From: Acidobacteriaceae bacterium
GTDB lineage: Bacteria > Acidobacteriota > Terriglobia > Terriglobales > Acidobacteriaceae
Length of the DNA stretch: 64,000 nucleotides
NCBI GenBank assembly: GCA_903642225.1
Contig: CAHJWI010000003.1
Span: forward strand, 81,296-145,295
Reading direction: 5' to 3'
The notes beneath the pieces are model-generated. The model made no database searches. It was given only the letters and a program-made list of their open reading frames with translations, and was not told the DNA's origin. This document shows positions 18,056-28,103 of this stretch, piece by piece; position 1 is the stretch's first letter; each line of letters starts with the position of its first letter. The translations under genes and the position numbers were made by a program.

Positions 18056-21000
18056 ATGAATGTGACTCACATTACGGTGCGCGGCGCGCGCCACCATAAC
18101 CTGAAGAACATCGACGTCAGCATCCCGCGCAACAGCCTGACGGTGGTCACCGGCCTCTCCGGCTCCGGTAAGAGTTCGTTGGCCTTCGACACCATCTACG
18201 CCGAAGGCCAGCGCCGCTACGTCGAAACCCTGAGCGCATACGCCCGCCAGTTTCTCGACCAGATGGAGCGCCCTGACGTAGACGCTATTGACGGCCTCAG
18301 CCCGGCTATCTCCATCGAGCAGAAGACCACATCGCGATCGCCCCGTTCCACTGTCGGCACCATCACCGAAATCTACGACTACTTGCGCCTGCTCTGGGCC
18401 AGCGTCGGCAAGCCCCACTGCCCCGAATGCGGCCATGAGATCAGCCGTCAAAGCGCTGACCAGATCGTCGAGCGCGTCGTCGCCCTGTCGCCAGGCGAGC
18501 GCATCACCGTGCTCGCCCCCCTTGTACGCGGCCGCAAAGGCGAGTTTCGCGAGGAGCTGGAAGCGTTGGACCAGCAGGGCTTCCGTGCCCGCGTTGATGG
18601 CGAGATGATCGAGATCACCGAAGGCCTGCGACTCGAAAAGCGTAAGAACCACACCGTTGAAGCTGTCGTCGACCGCATTCTTCTCAAGCAGGGCCCCGAC
18701 GGCAAACTCGACACACGCCGCCTCGAGGCAAGCATCCAAAAAGCGCTCACCATGGCCAAGGGCTTGGTCATCATCGCCATCCACGGCCAGGAAGAAACAC
18801 TCTACAGCTCCTCCATGGCATGTCCTGATTGCGGCATCAACGTGCCTAAACTGGAGCCGCGCTCCTTCTCCTTCAACTCCACCTATGGCGCATGCACGGC
18901 GTGCAACGGCCTTGGTAACATTTACGATTTTGACCCGGGCAAAACCATCGCCGACTGGTCGAAGCCACTGCTGGATGGCGCCATGGGACCGGGTTCCGCC
19001 AGTGCCTACCTGCTGCGACTCATCAAGCTTGCTGCCGACAAATACAAGATCGACCTGAAGAAGCCGTTTGAAGATCTGCCCGAACCACACCAGAAGCTGC
19101 TTATGTATGGTCCGCCAAAAGGTGAGGCCGGCAAAACAGGATTTCACGGCATCTTCAGCTACCTGCGTGAAAGCATGGAGGAGTCTAAAAGCGAGGGCTT
19201 CCGCGAATACTACATGCAGTTCATGAGCGCCACGGAATGCCCGGCCTGCAACGGCAAACGTCTGCGGCCGGAGTCGCTTGCCGTCAAGGTAGAGTCGCAG
19301 TCCATCTCCGACTTCACCTCGCTCTCGCTGGTGCGCGCGCTTGAGCGTGCACGCACCTTCCACTTCGTCGGCCGCGACCGCCTCATCGCAGACCGCCTGC
19401 AACGCGAGGTCATCGAGCGGCTCGAGTTCCTGAACGCAGTCGGTCTAAGCTACCTCTCCCTCAACCGCAGCGCCGCCACCCTCAGCGGCGGCGAAGGCCA
19501 GCGCATCCGCCTTGCCACACAAATCGGCTCACGGCTGCGCGGCGTGCTTTACGTGCTGGATGAACCCTCCATCGGCCTCCACCAACGCGACAACATGAAG
19601 CTGATCGCAGCCATGGAAAACCTGCGCGACCTCGGCAACACGGTGCTCGTGGTGGAGCACGATGAAGATACGATTCGCAAAGCCGACTACGTGCTCGATC
19701 TTGGCCCCGGCGCCGGCAAGAACGGCGGAGAACTGATCGCTTCCGGGACTCCGGACGAGGTCGCCGCCACGCCCGGTTCCCTCACCGGCCAATACATGTC
19801 CGGCGCGCTCGATATCCGCTCCAACGATGCTCCGCGTGCACTCAGCGGCCGCGACATCGTTGTAGAAGACGCACGCAGCCACAACTTACAACATGTCACC
19901 GCGCATTTCCCCCTCGGCGTACTTACCGTCGTCACCGGTGTAAGTGGCTCGGGTAAGTCAACATTAGTCAACGATATCCTCTACCGCTCGCTCGCGAAGC
20001 AGATCTACCGCTCCAAGGAAGAGCCCGGCGCGCACGGAGCCGTCCGCGGCATCGAGCAGCTCGACAAGGTCATCCAGATCGACCAATCGCCCACCGGCAG
20101 GACGCCTCGCTCCAACCCCGCGACCTATACAGGCGTTTTCACCGCAATTCGTGAGCTTTTCGCGATGCTGCCGGAATCGCGCGAGCGAGGCTACAAGTCC
20201 GGCCGCTTCAGCTTCAACGTGCAGGGGGGCCGCTGCGAAGCATGCCAGGGCGACGGACAGCGCCGCATTGAGATGAACTTCCTGCCGGACGTGTATGTCT
20301 TATGCGAGGTATGCAACGGCCGGCGCTATAACCAGGAAACCCTGTCCGTAAAGTTCAAGGGATACTCGATCGCCGATGTCCTCGACTTACAGATATCCGA
20401 TGCACTCACTGTTCTATCCGACATCCCGAATGTAAACGCCAAGATACAAACCCTCGTCGACGTCGGTCTCGGCTACATCCACCTTGGCCAGTCCGCCACC
20501 ACGCTCAGCGGCGGTGAAGCTCAGCGCATGAAGCTGGCCAAAGAGTTAAGCAAACGCCAGACCGGCCGTACCCTCTACCTGTTGGATGAACCCACCACAG
20601 GCCTTCACTTCGACGACGTTCGTAAACTCCTCGAGGTTCTCCAGCGGCTCACTGATCTGGGTAACTCCATCATCATCATCGAGCACAATCTCGATGTCAT
20701 CCGCAATGCAGACTGGCTCATTGACATGGGGCCGGAGGGCGGCGAAGGCGGCGGCACCATCGTCGCTCAAGGCACACCGGAGCAGGTTGCAAGGATTTCT
20801 GCATCACACACTGGCACGTTCCTCGCACGGCATTACGCGGAACGTCCAGCATCACAAAGATCCCCTGCTCCCCCGTATGTGGCCCCGGTCTCTGTCAAAA
20901 CCGAGGTCGCCAATCCCACTAAGTTCGCTCCAAGCGCAGAAGAACGTCTGGCCAAGCGCAAGGCCGCAGCCAAGGCCGCCTCTGCGAAAAGCAAGGCCAA

Positions 21001-21094
21001 AAAAGCAGCCCGAGCTATTGAAGACGCCACGGCGGAACCACTCGCCGCGGCCACAGAGCCCGCAGCACGTCGAGCAGGAAAGAAGGCCGCATGA
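18056..21094 (+). CDS. uvrA: Excinuclease ABC subunit A
   Basis: 1012 residues; UvrA is the damage-sensing ATPase of nucleotide excision repair. Visible features are the first Walker A ([10 protein letters not shown], 32-41), the UvrB-interaction region, a zinc motif (CPECGHE near 122), the first ABC signature [17 protein letters not shown], Walker [14 protein letters not shown], the second Walker [11 protein letters not shown], the second zinc finger ([11 protein letters not shown] ... CEVCNG) and the second signature [15 protein letters not shown]. The C-terminal about 70 residues after the normal end form a Lys/Ala-rich tail ([19 protein letters not shown]), making it longer than the usual about 940. 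The next gene overlaps its stop codon by 4 bases. Confidence 0.98.
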   Translation: MNVTHITVRGARHHNLKNIDVSIPRNSLTVVTGLSGSGKSSLAFDTIYAEGQRRYVETLSAYARQFLDQMERPDVDAIDGLSPAISIEQKTTSRSPRSTVGTITEIYDYLRLLWASVGKPHCPECGHEISRQSADQIVERVVALSPGERITVLAPLVRGRKGEFREELEALDQQGFRARVDGEMIEITEGLRLEKRKNHTVEAVVDRILLKQGPDGKLDTRRLEASIQKALTMAKGLVIIAIHGQEETLYSSSMACPDCGINVPKLEPRSFSFNSTYGACTACNGLGNIYDFDPGKTIADWSKPLLDGAMGPGSASAYLLRLIKLAADKYKIDLKKPFEDLPEPHQKLLMYGPPKGEAGKTGFHGIFSYLRESMEESKSEGFREYYMQFMSATECPACNGKRLRPESLAVKVESQSISDFTSLSLVRALERARTFHFVGRDRLIADRLQREVIERLEFLNAVGLSYLSLNRSAATLSGGEGQRIRLATQIGSRLRGVLYVLDEPSIGLHQRDNMKLIAAMENLRDLGNTVLVVEHDEDTIRKADYVLDLGPGAGKNGGELIASGTPDEVAATPGSLTGQYMSGALDIRSNDAPRALSGRDIVVEDARSHNLQHVTAHFPLGVLTVVTGVSGSGKSTLVNDILYRSLAKQIYRSKEEPGAHGAVRGIEQLDKVIQIDQSPTGRTPRSNPATYTGVFTAIRELFAMLPESRERGYKSGRFSFNVQGGRCEACQGDGQRRIEMNFLPDVYVLCEVCNGRRYNQETLSVKFKGYSIADVLDLQISDALTVLSDIPNVNAKIQTLVDVGLGYIHLGQSATTLSGGEAQRMKLAKELSKRQTGRTLYLLDEPTTGLHFDDVRKLLEVLQRLTDLGNSIIIIEHNLDVIRNADWLIDMGPEGGEGGGTIVAQGTPEQVARISASHTGTFLARHYAERPASQRSPAPPYVAPVSVKTEVANPTKFAPSAEERLAKRKAAAKAASAKSKAKKAARAIEDATAEPLAAATEPAARRAGKKAA

Positions 21095-22074
21095 TTGCAC
21101 GGTACGACGACGAAGGCGACGGCGAAAACACCAGCCGGATCGACTTTGAGCCATCAGCGTACATGCCCACAACTTCGGCTAGGCAAAGCAAGGTCACCGT
21201 TATAAGCTCATCCGCGGCAGACGATACGCAGACGGCTCTCGAAACGCCACCGACTGTCGCCATCCACCAGCCGAATATCGGCTATTCCGTGCTCGCCCTG
21301 GTCATCGGCCTCGTGGCCATGCTGCTGTGCACAGCAGCCGTTCTGGCCGTGGCATACAAGCTGCACATTGTGCCGTCGCTTACCCATCTTGACCCGGCGA
21401 CCATGCCCAAAACCAGCATCCTGGGCGAAGCTCTCGGCTACGGCATCTGCCTTGCCATAATCGTGCCGCTGTTTCGCCGCATGTGGAACCGGCCCTTCGC
21501 CCAGGTCCTGCAGATGAACCTGCACGCGGCACGCACCAACGCAGGCAAGCTCGTGCTCCTCGGCATCCTCCTCAGCATCATTGCGCAGGCAGCGGAGTCG
21601 CTGCTTACCCTGCCAAAAGACGTTCCGCTCGATGCCTTCTTCCGAACACCTTCCGACATCTGGACGGTAGCCATATTCGGCACCCTCGTCGCTCCCCCCG
21701 TGGAGGAACTGCTCTTCCGCGGCTTCTTCTTGCCGGCCTTTGCCATCGCCTTTGACTGGCTGCGCCTCCCGCGTACCTTCGAAGCGCGCCTGGCATGGCA
21801 CTCCACCAACGATCTCAGCCGCGCCGGACTCGTCTTTTCCGGCATCCTTACAAGCGTTCTTTTCGGCGTCATGCATGCCGCACAGCTCAAGTTCGCCTGG
21901 AACGCGGTCGCCCTGCTCTCCTGCGTTGGTGGCATCTTCGCTCTTGTGCGCCTCCGCTTCAACTCCGTCTGGGCATCGTCCTTCGTGCATATGGTCTACA
22001 ACGGCTTCATTTTCGTGCTCCTCTTTATCGGCACCGACGGCTTTCGTCACCTGGACAAGCTGCACGGTCACTAA
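21091..22074 (+). CDS. CPBP-family intramembrane metalloprotease
   Basis: 327 residues. A soluble N-terminus of about 65 residues precedes several membrane segments ([52 protein letters not shown]). The CPBP (CAAX protease and bacteriocin-processing) signature is complete: the EE pair at residues 205-206 in [13 protein letters not shown], the second motif around [17 protein letters not shown] with its histidine, and [15 protein letters not shown] with the third-motif histidine. Such Abi proteases are integral membrane glutamic/metallo-type peptidases; the substrate is unknown. It overlaps the uvrA stop (ATGA), so it is cotranscribed with uvrA. Confidence 0.92.
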   Translation: MIARYDDEGDGENTSRIDFEPSAYMPTTSARQSKVTVISSSAADDTQTALETPPTVAIHQPNIGYSVLALVIGLVAMLLCTAAVLAVAYKLHIVPSLTHLDPATMPKTSILGEALGYGICLAIIVPLFRRMWNRPFAQVLQMNLHAARTNAGKLVLLGILLSIIAQAAESLLTLPKDVPLDAFFRTPSDIWTVAIFGTLVAPPVEELLFRGFFLPAFAIAFDWLRLPRTFEARLAWHSTNDLSRAGLVFSGILTSVLFGVMHAAQLKFAWNAVALLSCVGGIFALVRLRFNSVWASSFVHMVYNGFIFVLLFIGTDGFRHLDKLHGH

Positions 22075-22112
22075 CCAGCCGCTAGCGCGAGCACACATGG
22101 CAGACTGGATCT

Positions 22113-22712
22113 ATGCCCTTTGCTGAAGACCGCGCCTCCCTGCTCGCCATCATCGCCCGGCTCTCGTTCCGCATCGGCGATTTCACGCTCGCAAGCGGTG
22201 CAAAAAGCGATTACTACATCGACTGCCGCACCACAACGCTCGACGCCGAAGGCGGCCGTCTTTGCGGCATCCTCATGGCGTCCATGTTGCGCGACATCGC
22301 ACCGGAGGCCCAGGCTGTCGGCGGCCTCACCATGGGCGCCGATCCGCTCGTCTCCAACATCGCCACCGCCTCCGCCTACTTCCGCCTGCAGCAGCCAGCC
22401 GCAAACCTCGTCCACGGCTTCCTCGTGCGCAAGGCCCTGAAAACCCACGGCACCGGCCGCCAGATCGAAGGCTTCGTCCACCCCGGCGCATCCGTCGTTG
22501 TCGTCGACGACGTCTGCACCACCGGTGCCTCCACCATCACAGCGATTGAAGCCGTACGCGCCGCCGGCATGCACGTCGCTGCCGTCCTTTGCCTGGTAGA
22601 TCGCCAGCAGGGCGGCCGCGAAAACATCCTCGCCGCCATTCAGGCCGCTCCATTCGCCTTACTTTTTACAGCAGAAGACGTGCGCGCCGAAAAGCTCCAG
22701 CAGACGGCATAG
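22113..22712 (+). CDS. pyrE: Orotate phosphoribosyltransferase
   Basis: 199 residues, normal for PyrE, which transfers phosphoribose from PRPP to orotate to give OMP in pyrimidine synthesis. Visible elements are FTLASGAKSDYYIDCR (orotate-binding region), the flexible loop VRKALKTHGTGRQIEG, and the PRPP loop VVVVDDVCTTGAST near residues 129-142. It lies 38 bases after the CPBP gene on the same strand. The convergent zinc-ribbon gene ends 8 bases downstream. Confidence 0.96.
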   Translation: MPFAEDRASLLAIIARLSFRIGDFTLASGAKSDYYIDCRTTTLDAEGGRLCGILMASMLRDIAPEAQAVGGLTMGADPLVSNIATASAYFRLQQPAANLVHGFLVRKALKTHGTGRQIEGFVHPGASVVVVDDVCTTGASTITAIEAVRAAGMHVAAVLCLVDRQQGGRENILAAIQAAPFALLFTAEDVRAEKLQQTA

Positions 22713-22720
22713 CTCCGCTT

Positions 22721-22960
22721 TTAGTTCTCCGGGGCTTCAGTCACTTGCACACCCGCCTTCGTAAACTGCACGGTCGTCCGGCCGCAGCCCACACCTGGTG
22801 ATGGTCCTGGGCACGAGCGCCCCTTGCGATGCAGAACTTGCGATACCAAGAACACTTTGCCGCACGCACGACAGCTCACCGCCGCATTGTTTCCGTACCA
22901 GTCCTCATCAACCGCAAGATTGTTCTTGTCCAATAGCCGCACTAGGCGATAGTAGCTCAT
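22721..22960 (-). CDS. Small zinc-ribbon-like protein
   Basis: 79 residues. The ATG at 22960 has a Shine-Dalgarno-like AGGG six bases upstream, and the frame reaches further upstream without clear coding character. The sequence begins MSYYRLVRLLDKNNLAVDEDWYG and has CRACGK near residue 30, then a Cys and a GCG pair near 52-58 (SCPGPSPGVGCGRTTVQF), so three or four cysteines could bind zinc. I do not recognise a named family. It is transcribed away from the nuclease-like gene at 22994, and a 9-bp inverted repeat brackets its start region. Confidence 0.65.
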   Translation of the reverse strand: MSYYRLVRLLDKNNLAVDEDWYGNNAAVSCRACGKVFLVSQVLHRKGRSCPGPSPGVGCGRTTVQFTKAGVQVTEAPEN

Positions 22961-22981
22961 TTTCGCCCTATCATCGCCTAG
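22942..22981. promoter_or_regulatory. Inverted repeat in the divergent promoter of the zinc-ribbon and nuclease genes
   Basis: CTAGGCGAT (22942-22950) and ATCGCCTAG (22973-22981) form a perfect 9-bp inverted repeat with a 22-base spacer. It covers the start codon of the minus-strand zinc-ribbon gene and ends 13 bases before the plus-strand nuclease start. The position suggests an autoregulatory operator for the pair; no regulator is identified. Confidence 0.4.
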
Positions 22982-22993
22982 AATGTTGCTGTG

Positions 22994-23923
22994 ATGACCG
23001 AGCGCGCACTGCTGTACGACGAGGATGTCCTCTACATCCCTCAGCCCGATTTCGCGGAAGATCACGCACCAAAGCCCTCGCGCGCGACGGCAACACCACC
23101 GCGACGAAGCCAGGCACTTCGAAACCACTTAAGCGCCCGCAACCAGCAGCGCGCCACCAGCTTCCCGCATGAATCCACCATCAGCAACACACCGTCCATC
23201 GTGTACCAGCCTGCGGATGACGGCACTCACGGCAACTTCTTCCAAGCCTCCTATCGACGCATCATCGCAAACCCAGCCTGGTCTGCTCGCCTGCAGAAGG
23301 CATACACGGCGTCCAGTCAGTTACCGCACAGCAAAGCGCGTCAGCGACGAGAACTGGACTGCGGCAACAGCTCCGACGCCTTGCTCATGAACATCTTCTG
23401 CCACCCCACCGCAGTGCGTTCCCCTGCCCTGCACGCGCTGCTCGGCACCTCGAGCACATCTCCTCACTTTGGCTACCGCGCACGCATCCCACTGCGCTCA
23501 GGCCACGTGGACAGAACAGAATTCGATATGGTCCTGTCAAATGCCGAAGACCTGCTGCTGGTCGAAGCAAAGCTCAGCGAAGCCGACTTCCAAACCGCTC
23601 GTCCTGCCCTTATGGACCGCTACCAAAGCTTCGAAGAGGTCTTCGACACAGCCGATCTCCCCCGCATCCGCGGCCAGTGGCGCTCTTACCAGCTCCTGCG
23701 TTCCATCCTCGCCGCGCACCGCCTGCAGGCCAGTTTCACTGTCATGCTCGACGCCCGGCGAACCGATCTCGTCGAGGATATCTTCCTCGTCTACCGCACC
23801 GTCCACTCGGCCCATCTACGCAGCCGCCTTCACACCATCACATGGCAGCAGATCGCTGCGTGCGTCCCGCGAACGCTGCAGACTTTTCTCGAGTCCAAGT
23901 ACGGCATTGTCGCCGCTCCCTGA
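22994..23923 (+). CDS. PD-(D/E)XK nuclease-like protein (PGN_0703-type)
   Basis: 309 residues from the ATG at 22994 (a GTG directly precedes it). The N-terminal about 65 residues are low complexity. A PD-(D/E)XK core is visible: D178 in RTEFDMVLSN, then E191 and K193 in LLLVEAKLSEADF (D-x12-E-x-K), preceded by a helix with SSDALLMNIFCHP that corresponds to the conserved SSQ-type helix of PGN_0703-like putative restriction endonucleases. The C-terminal half (RGQWRSYQLLRSILAA, TDLVEDIFLVY, LHTITWQQI) matches the late helices of that group. No methyltransferase is nearby, so a restriction-modification role is not supported; a DNA repair or defence role is possible. Confidence 0.75.
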   Translation: MTERALLYDEDVLYIPQPDFAEDHAPKPSRATATPPRRSQALRNHLSARNQQRATSFPHESTISNTPSIVYQPADDGTHGNFFQASYRRIIANPAWSARLQKAYTASSQLPHSKARQRRELDCGNSSDALLMNIFCHPTAVRSPALHALLGTSSTSPHFGYRARIPLRSGHVDRTEFDMVLSNAEDLLLVEAKLSEADFQTARPALMDRYQSFEEVFDTADLPRIRGQWRSYQLLRSILAAHRLQASFTVMLDARRTDLVEDIFLVYRTVHSAHLRSRLHTITWQQIAACVPRTLQTFLESKYGIVAAP

Positions 23924-23958
23924 ACCACCCGCAGGCTCAAACACGTAAACTACACGTG

Positions 23959-25053
23959 ATGATTCCCACGCTCGAATGGACGGACCAGGGTGTCCGCTTT
24001 CTGGACCAGACCAAGCTTCCCATGGAAGAGGTATACGTCAACACCACCAGCTACGGCGAGGTCGCAACCGTTATCCGCGACATGATCGTTCGCGGTGCTC
24101 CGGCCATCGGCGTTTCCGGCGCCATGGGCATGGCGCTCGGCATCGACCGTTCCAATGCCATTAACGTCGCGGAGCTCTCCCTTGAAGTAAACGTCATGGC
24201 CGACGCGCTCGCAAAGACACGCCCGACCGCTGTCAACCTCTTCTGGGGCATCGAGCGGATCCGCTCCCTCTACACGCGGCTTGTCGCTGAACAGTCACCC
24301 CATCTCAGCGAAGCCGACAAGCTTAAAACCATCAAGGCCGCCATCGTTACGGAAGCAAAAACCATGTACGACGAAGACATTGCCGCCTGCAAAACCATGG
24401 GCCAGTTCGGTGCCGACCTGCTCCCACGCAAAGGCACCGTCCTCACCCACTGCAATGCCGGTGCTCTGGCTACCTGCGGCTACGGTTCTGCGCTCGGCGT
24501 CATCCGTGCGGCCGTCGAACGCGGTTTCGAGATCGACGTCCTTGCCGACGAGACACGACCCTTCTTGCAAGGTGCCCGCCTCACCGCCTGGGAGCTGATG
24601 AAGGACGGCATTCAGACCTCGGTTCTCTGCGACAACATGAGCGGATCCCTCATGCGCCAGGGTCGCATTCAGGCAGTCATCGTCGGCGCCGATCGCATTG
24701 CTGCAAACGGCGACGTGGCCAATAAGATCGGCACCTACACCGTCGCCGTCCTCGCCAGGGAGCACGGCATTCCGTTTTACGTCGCTGCACCCTGGTCCAC
24801 AATCGACATCAACACGCCGACCGGTGAAGAAATCCCCATCGAGCAGCGCGATCCGCGAGAGGTGACGCACAGCAATGGCAAGCAGATGACGCCCGACGGT
24901 GTGGGTATCGAAAATCCCGCCTTTGACGTCACACCTGCAAAATACGTCACGTCCATCATCACCGAACGTGGCTTGTTGAAGGCCCCCTACGGCAAAAGCA
25001 TCGCCGCCATGGACGCAGTTGGAGCACTGCAGGCGGATGCCGTACACGCCTAA
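23959..25053 (+). CDS. mtnA: Methylthioribose-1-phosphate isomerase
   Basis: 364 residues. MtnA isomerises 5-methylthioribose-1-phosphate to the ribulose form in methionine salvage; related enzymes handle 5-deoxyribose-1-phosphate. The start is the ATG at 23959, since the family N-terminus (TLEWTDQGVRFLDQTKLP) follows directly; the frame is open far upstream through the nuclease gene, which is not coding in this frame. Visible blocks are MIVRGAPAIGVSGAMGMALG, LTHCNAGALATCGYGSALGV (catalytic Cys), DETRPFLQGARLTAWEL, VIVGADRIAANGDVANKIGTY (catalytic Asp) and FYVAAPWSTID. No other mtn gene is in the window. Confidence 0.95.
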   Translation: MIPTLEWTDQGVRFLDQTKLPMEEVYVNTTSYGEVATVIRDMIVRGAPAIGVSGAMGMALGIDRSNAINVAELSLEVNVMADALAKTRPTAVNLFWGIERIRSLYTRLVAEQSPHLSEADKLKTIKAAIVTEAKTMYDEDIAACKTMGQFGADLLPRKGTVLTHCNAGALATCGYGSALGVIRAAVERGFEIDVLADETRPFLQGARLTAWELMKDGIQTSVLCDNMSGSLMRQGRIQAVIVGADRIAANGDVANKIGTYTVAVLAREHGIPFYVAAPWSTIDINTPTGEEIPIEQRDPREVTHSNGKQMTPDGVGIENPAFDVTPAKYVTSIITERGLLKAPYGKSIAAMDAVGALQADAVHA

Positions 25054-25393
25054 CCGCCCCTTACAATACCGTCCGCAGCGGCGTGCGGAACGCACACTTG
25101 TGGACAAGGTCTTCGGCTTTTTCAACTGGCGAGAACGTTCGCTGTTGCGAGGCACAATGCTTGTGCTCCTCAGTACGTGGGCGGCTTTTCGCCTCTCGCA
25201 CTTCCCGCAAAACAACGGTACCTTGTGGTTACTGGCTCCCCTTGTCTTCGCCTTCATCGGCACATTCGATACGCTTCGCTGTATGCAACCCAGATGGAAC
25301 TGGTATCACGGCGGTGTCCTGCTGTGCGTCTACATGGACCTCATGGCCGTGTGCATGATTCTCTTCTTCCTGCTCTACCCCATCTGGCTTTAG
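25037..25393 (+). CDS. Small integral membrane protein
   Basis: 118 residues from the ATG at 25037, overlapping the 3' end of mtnA by 17 bases in another frame. The N-terminus is basic and polar (NRPLQYRPQRRAERTLVDKVF), then three hydrophobic segments are seen (GTMLVLLSTWAAFRLS, TLWLLAPLVFAFIGTFDTL, GGVLLCVYMDLMAVCMILFFLLYPIWL). I do not recognise the family. Overlap with mtnA suggests translational coupling, and the strong hydrophobic periodicity supports a real gene. Confidence 0.75.
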   Translation: MPYTPNRPLQYRPQRRAERTLVDKVFGFFNWRERSLLRGTMLVLLSTWAAFRLSHFPQNNGTLWLLAPLVFAFIGTFDTLRCMQPRWNWYHGGVLLCVYMDLMAVCMILFFLLYPIWL

Positions 25394-25457
25394 ACGGAAT
25401 ATAAAACAACCGCATTAGCTCTCTGTTACTCTTGCGGCACACCAGGGGGTCAATGCA

Positions 25458-25907
25458 ATGTTGAAGGGTTTTCGAGAATTTATCCTGCGTGGTAATGTGG
25501 TTGACCTTGCCGTCGCAGTTGTCATCGGCGCTGCCTTCGCGGCCATCACCGCATCGCTCACCACCGACGTCATCACCCCGTTAATCGCTGCGCTGGTCGG
25601 CGCACCAGACTTCTCCAGCCTGGTCGTCCATGTGCCTGTGATGCACGCCGTCGCTGTGCCCAATCCCTTGCCCGCAAACTACATTCCCCCGGGTGAGGTT
25701 CACATTGGTAAGCTGCTCAACGCACTGATCAACTTCCTCATCAACGCCGCGGCAATCTACTTTCTTGTTGTGCTGCCCATGAAGTACCTCATGGCGAAAT
25801 TCATGCCCAAAACTGTGGAGGCAGCCACCACCAAGGTATGCCCGCAGTGCCTCAGCGCAATCCCGGTCGCGGCAACACGCTGCGCCTTCTGTACGCAACC
25901 CGTCTAA
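25458..25907 (+). CDS. mscL: Large-conductance mechanosensitive channel with zinc-ribbon tail
   Basis: 149 residues. MscL is a pentameric inner-membrane channel that opens under membrane tension to relieve hypo-osmotic stress. The conserved N-terminus [24 protein letters not shown] leads into the pore helix TM1; TM2 is [20 protein letters not shown]. The C-terminus carries an extra zinc-ribbon-like motif, CPQC (about 128-131) and CAFC (about 143-146), seen in some MscL proteins in place of a plain helical bundle end. A strong AGGGGG ribosome-binding site precedes the ATG. A bidirectional terminator separates it from convergent thiC. Confidence 0.96.
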   Translation: MLKGFREFILRGNVVDLAVAVVIGAAFAAITASLTTDVITPLIAALVGAPDFSSLVVHVPVMHAVAVPNPLPANYIPPGEVHIGKLLNALINFLINAAAIYFLVVLPMKYLMAKFMPKTVEAATTKVCPQCLSAIPVAATRCAFCTQPV

Positions 25908-25934
25908 TTCGCTAGTACAAAAGTAAGTCGACGC

Positions 25935-25968
25935 AAAAGGGTTCGCATTTAATGGCGAACCCTTATAT
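25935..25968. terminator. Bidirectional terminator between mscL and thiC
   Basis: Stem AAGGGTTCGC (25937-25946) / GCGAACCCTT (25955-25964) with an 8-nt loop. A-rich sequence lies on the left and T-rich on the right, so it can serve both convergent genes. Confidence 0.75.
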
Positions 25969-25986
25969 GCCTCGTCACGAAAGGAC

Positions 25987-27558
<1,572 letters not shown>

Positions 27559-27567
27559 TTAGGGCAA

Positions 27568-27596
27568 AGTATACGCCGACCACGGCGCTCCATCCA
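27568..27596 (-). promoter_or_regulatory. Candidate thiC promoter
   Basis: On the minus strand TATACT (27573-27568) is a good -10 hexamer, with TGGATG as a weak -35 at a 17-base spacing (27596-27591). The leader to the thiC ATG at 27525 would be only about 35 bases. Confidence 0.4.
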
Positions 27597-27640
27597 TCGA
27601 ACGAATCCCCGCCAGCCTGCGCCTGCTACCCTGTATCTGC

Positions 27641-28099
27641 ATGCAAATCAAGGGCTCCGCCGTCAAGATCACAGTAGCCACCGTCGTCATTCTGGCGACT
27701 GTGCTCTACCTCGCCATCAGCGGCGCGAAGGACTCCAAGAGCTACTACGTCACCATTGGCGAGATGCAAAAAATGGGCGGCAAGGCCTACACCCGCAACC
27801 TGCGCGTGGCCGGCAACGTCAAGCCGGGCTCCATCCATCGCATGGGCACGCACGCCGATTTCGTATTGCTGGAACTCGGCAAGGAACTGCCCGTCCAGTA
27901 CAACGGCAGCGAGCCCCCACCCGACACCTTTAAGGACGACGCACAGGCCCTCGCCATGGGCCACCTCGGCCGCGACAACGTCTTCCAGGCCAACCAGCTC
28001 CAGGCGAAGTGCGCCAGCAAATACGCCCCCGCCACACCCGACCAGATCAAGGCAAAAGCAAAAGCCGCAACCGCCCTGGCCATTCCTGCAGCACACTAG
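27641..28099 (+). CDS. ccmE: Cytochrome c maturation protein CcmE, CXXXY type
   Basis: 152 residues. CcmE is a membrane-anchored periplasmic haem chaperone of System I cytochrome c maturation that binds haem covalently before passing it to the synthetase complex. The N-terminal anchor is VKITVATVVILATVLYLAI (8-26); the OB-fold includes RNLRVAGNVKPGSI and FVLLELGKELPVQYNGSEPPPDTF. The usual HXXXY haem site is replaced by C124-A-S-K-Y128, the variant known from archaea and Desulfovibrio-type CcmE. The gene heads a run ccmE-ccmA-ybaK-ccmB-ccmC-ccmD, divergent from thiC. Confidence 0.93.
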   Translation: MQIKGSAVKITVATVVILATVLYLAISGAKDSKSYYVTIGEMQKMGGKAYTRNLRVAGNVKPGSIHRMGTHADFVLLELGKELPVQYNGSEPPPDTFKDDAQALAMGHLGRDNVFQANQLQAKCASKYAPATPDQIKAKAKAATALAIPAAH

Positions 28100-28103
28100 C
28101 GGT

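Noticed and set aside
18002..19402. Long open frame on the minus strand inside uvrA
   Set aside because: Antisense frame in GC-rich coding DNA; its sequence has no domain character and it is entirely inside a well-supported gene.
22994..23923. Restriction-modification system
   Set aside because: The nuclease motif is present but no methyltransferase or specificity gene is nearby.
23943..23958. CACGT / ACGTG inverted repeat before mtnA as an operator
   Set aside because: Very short arms with no further support; likely chance.
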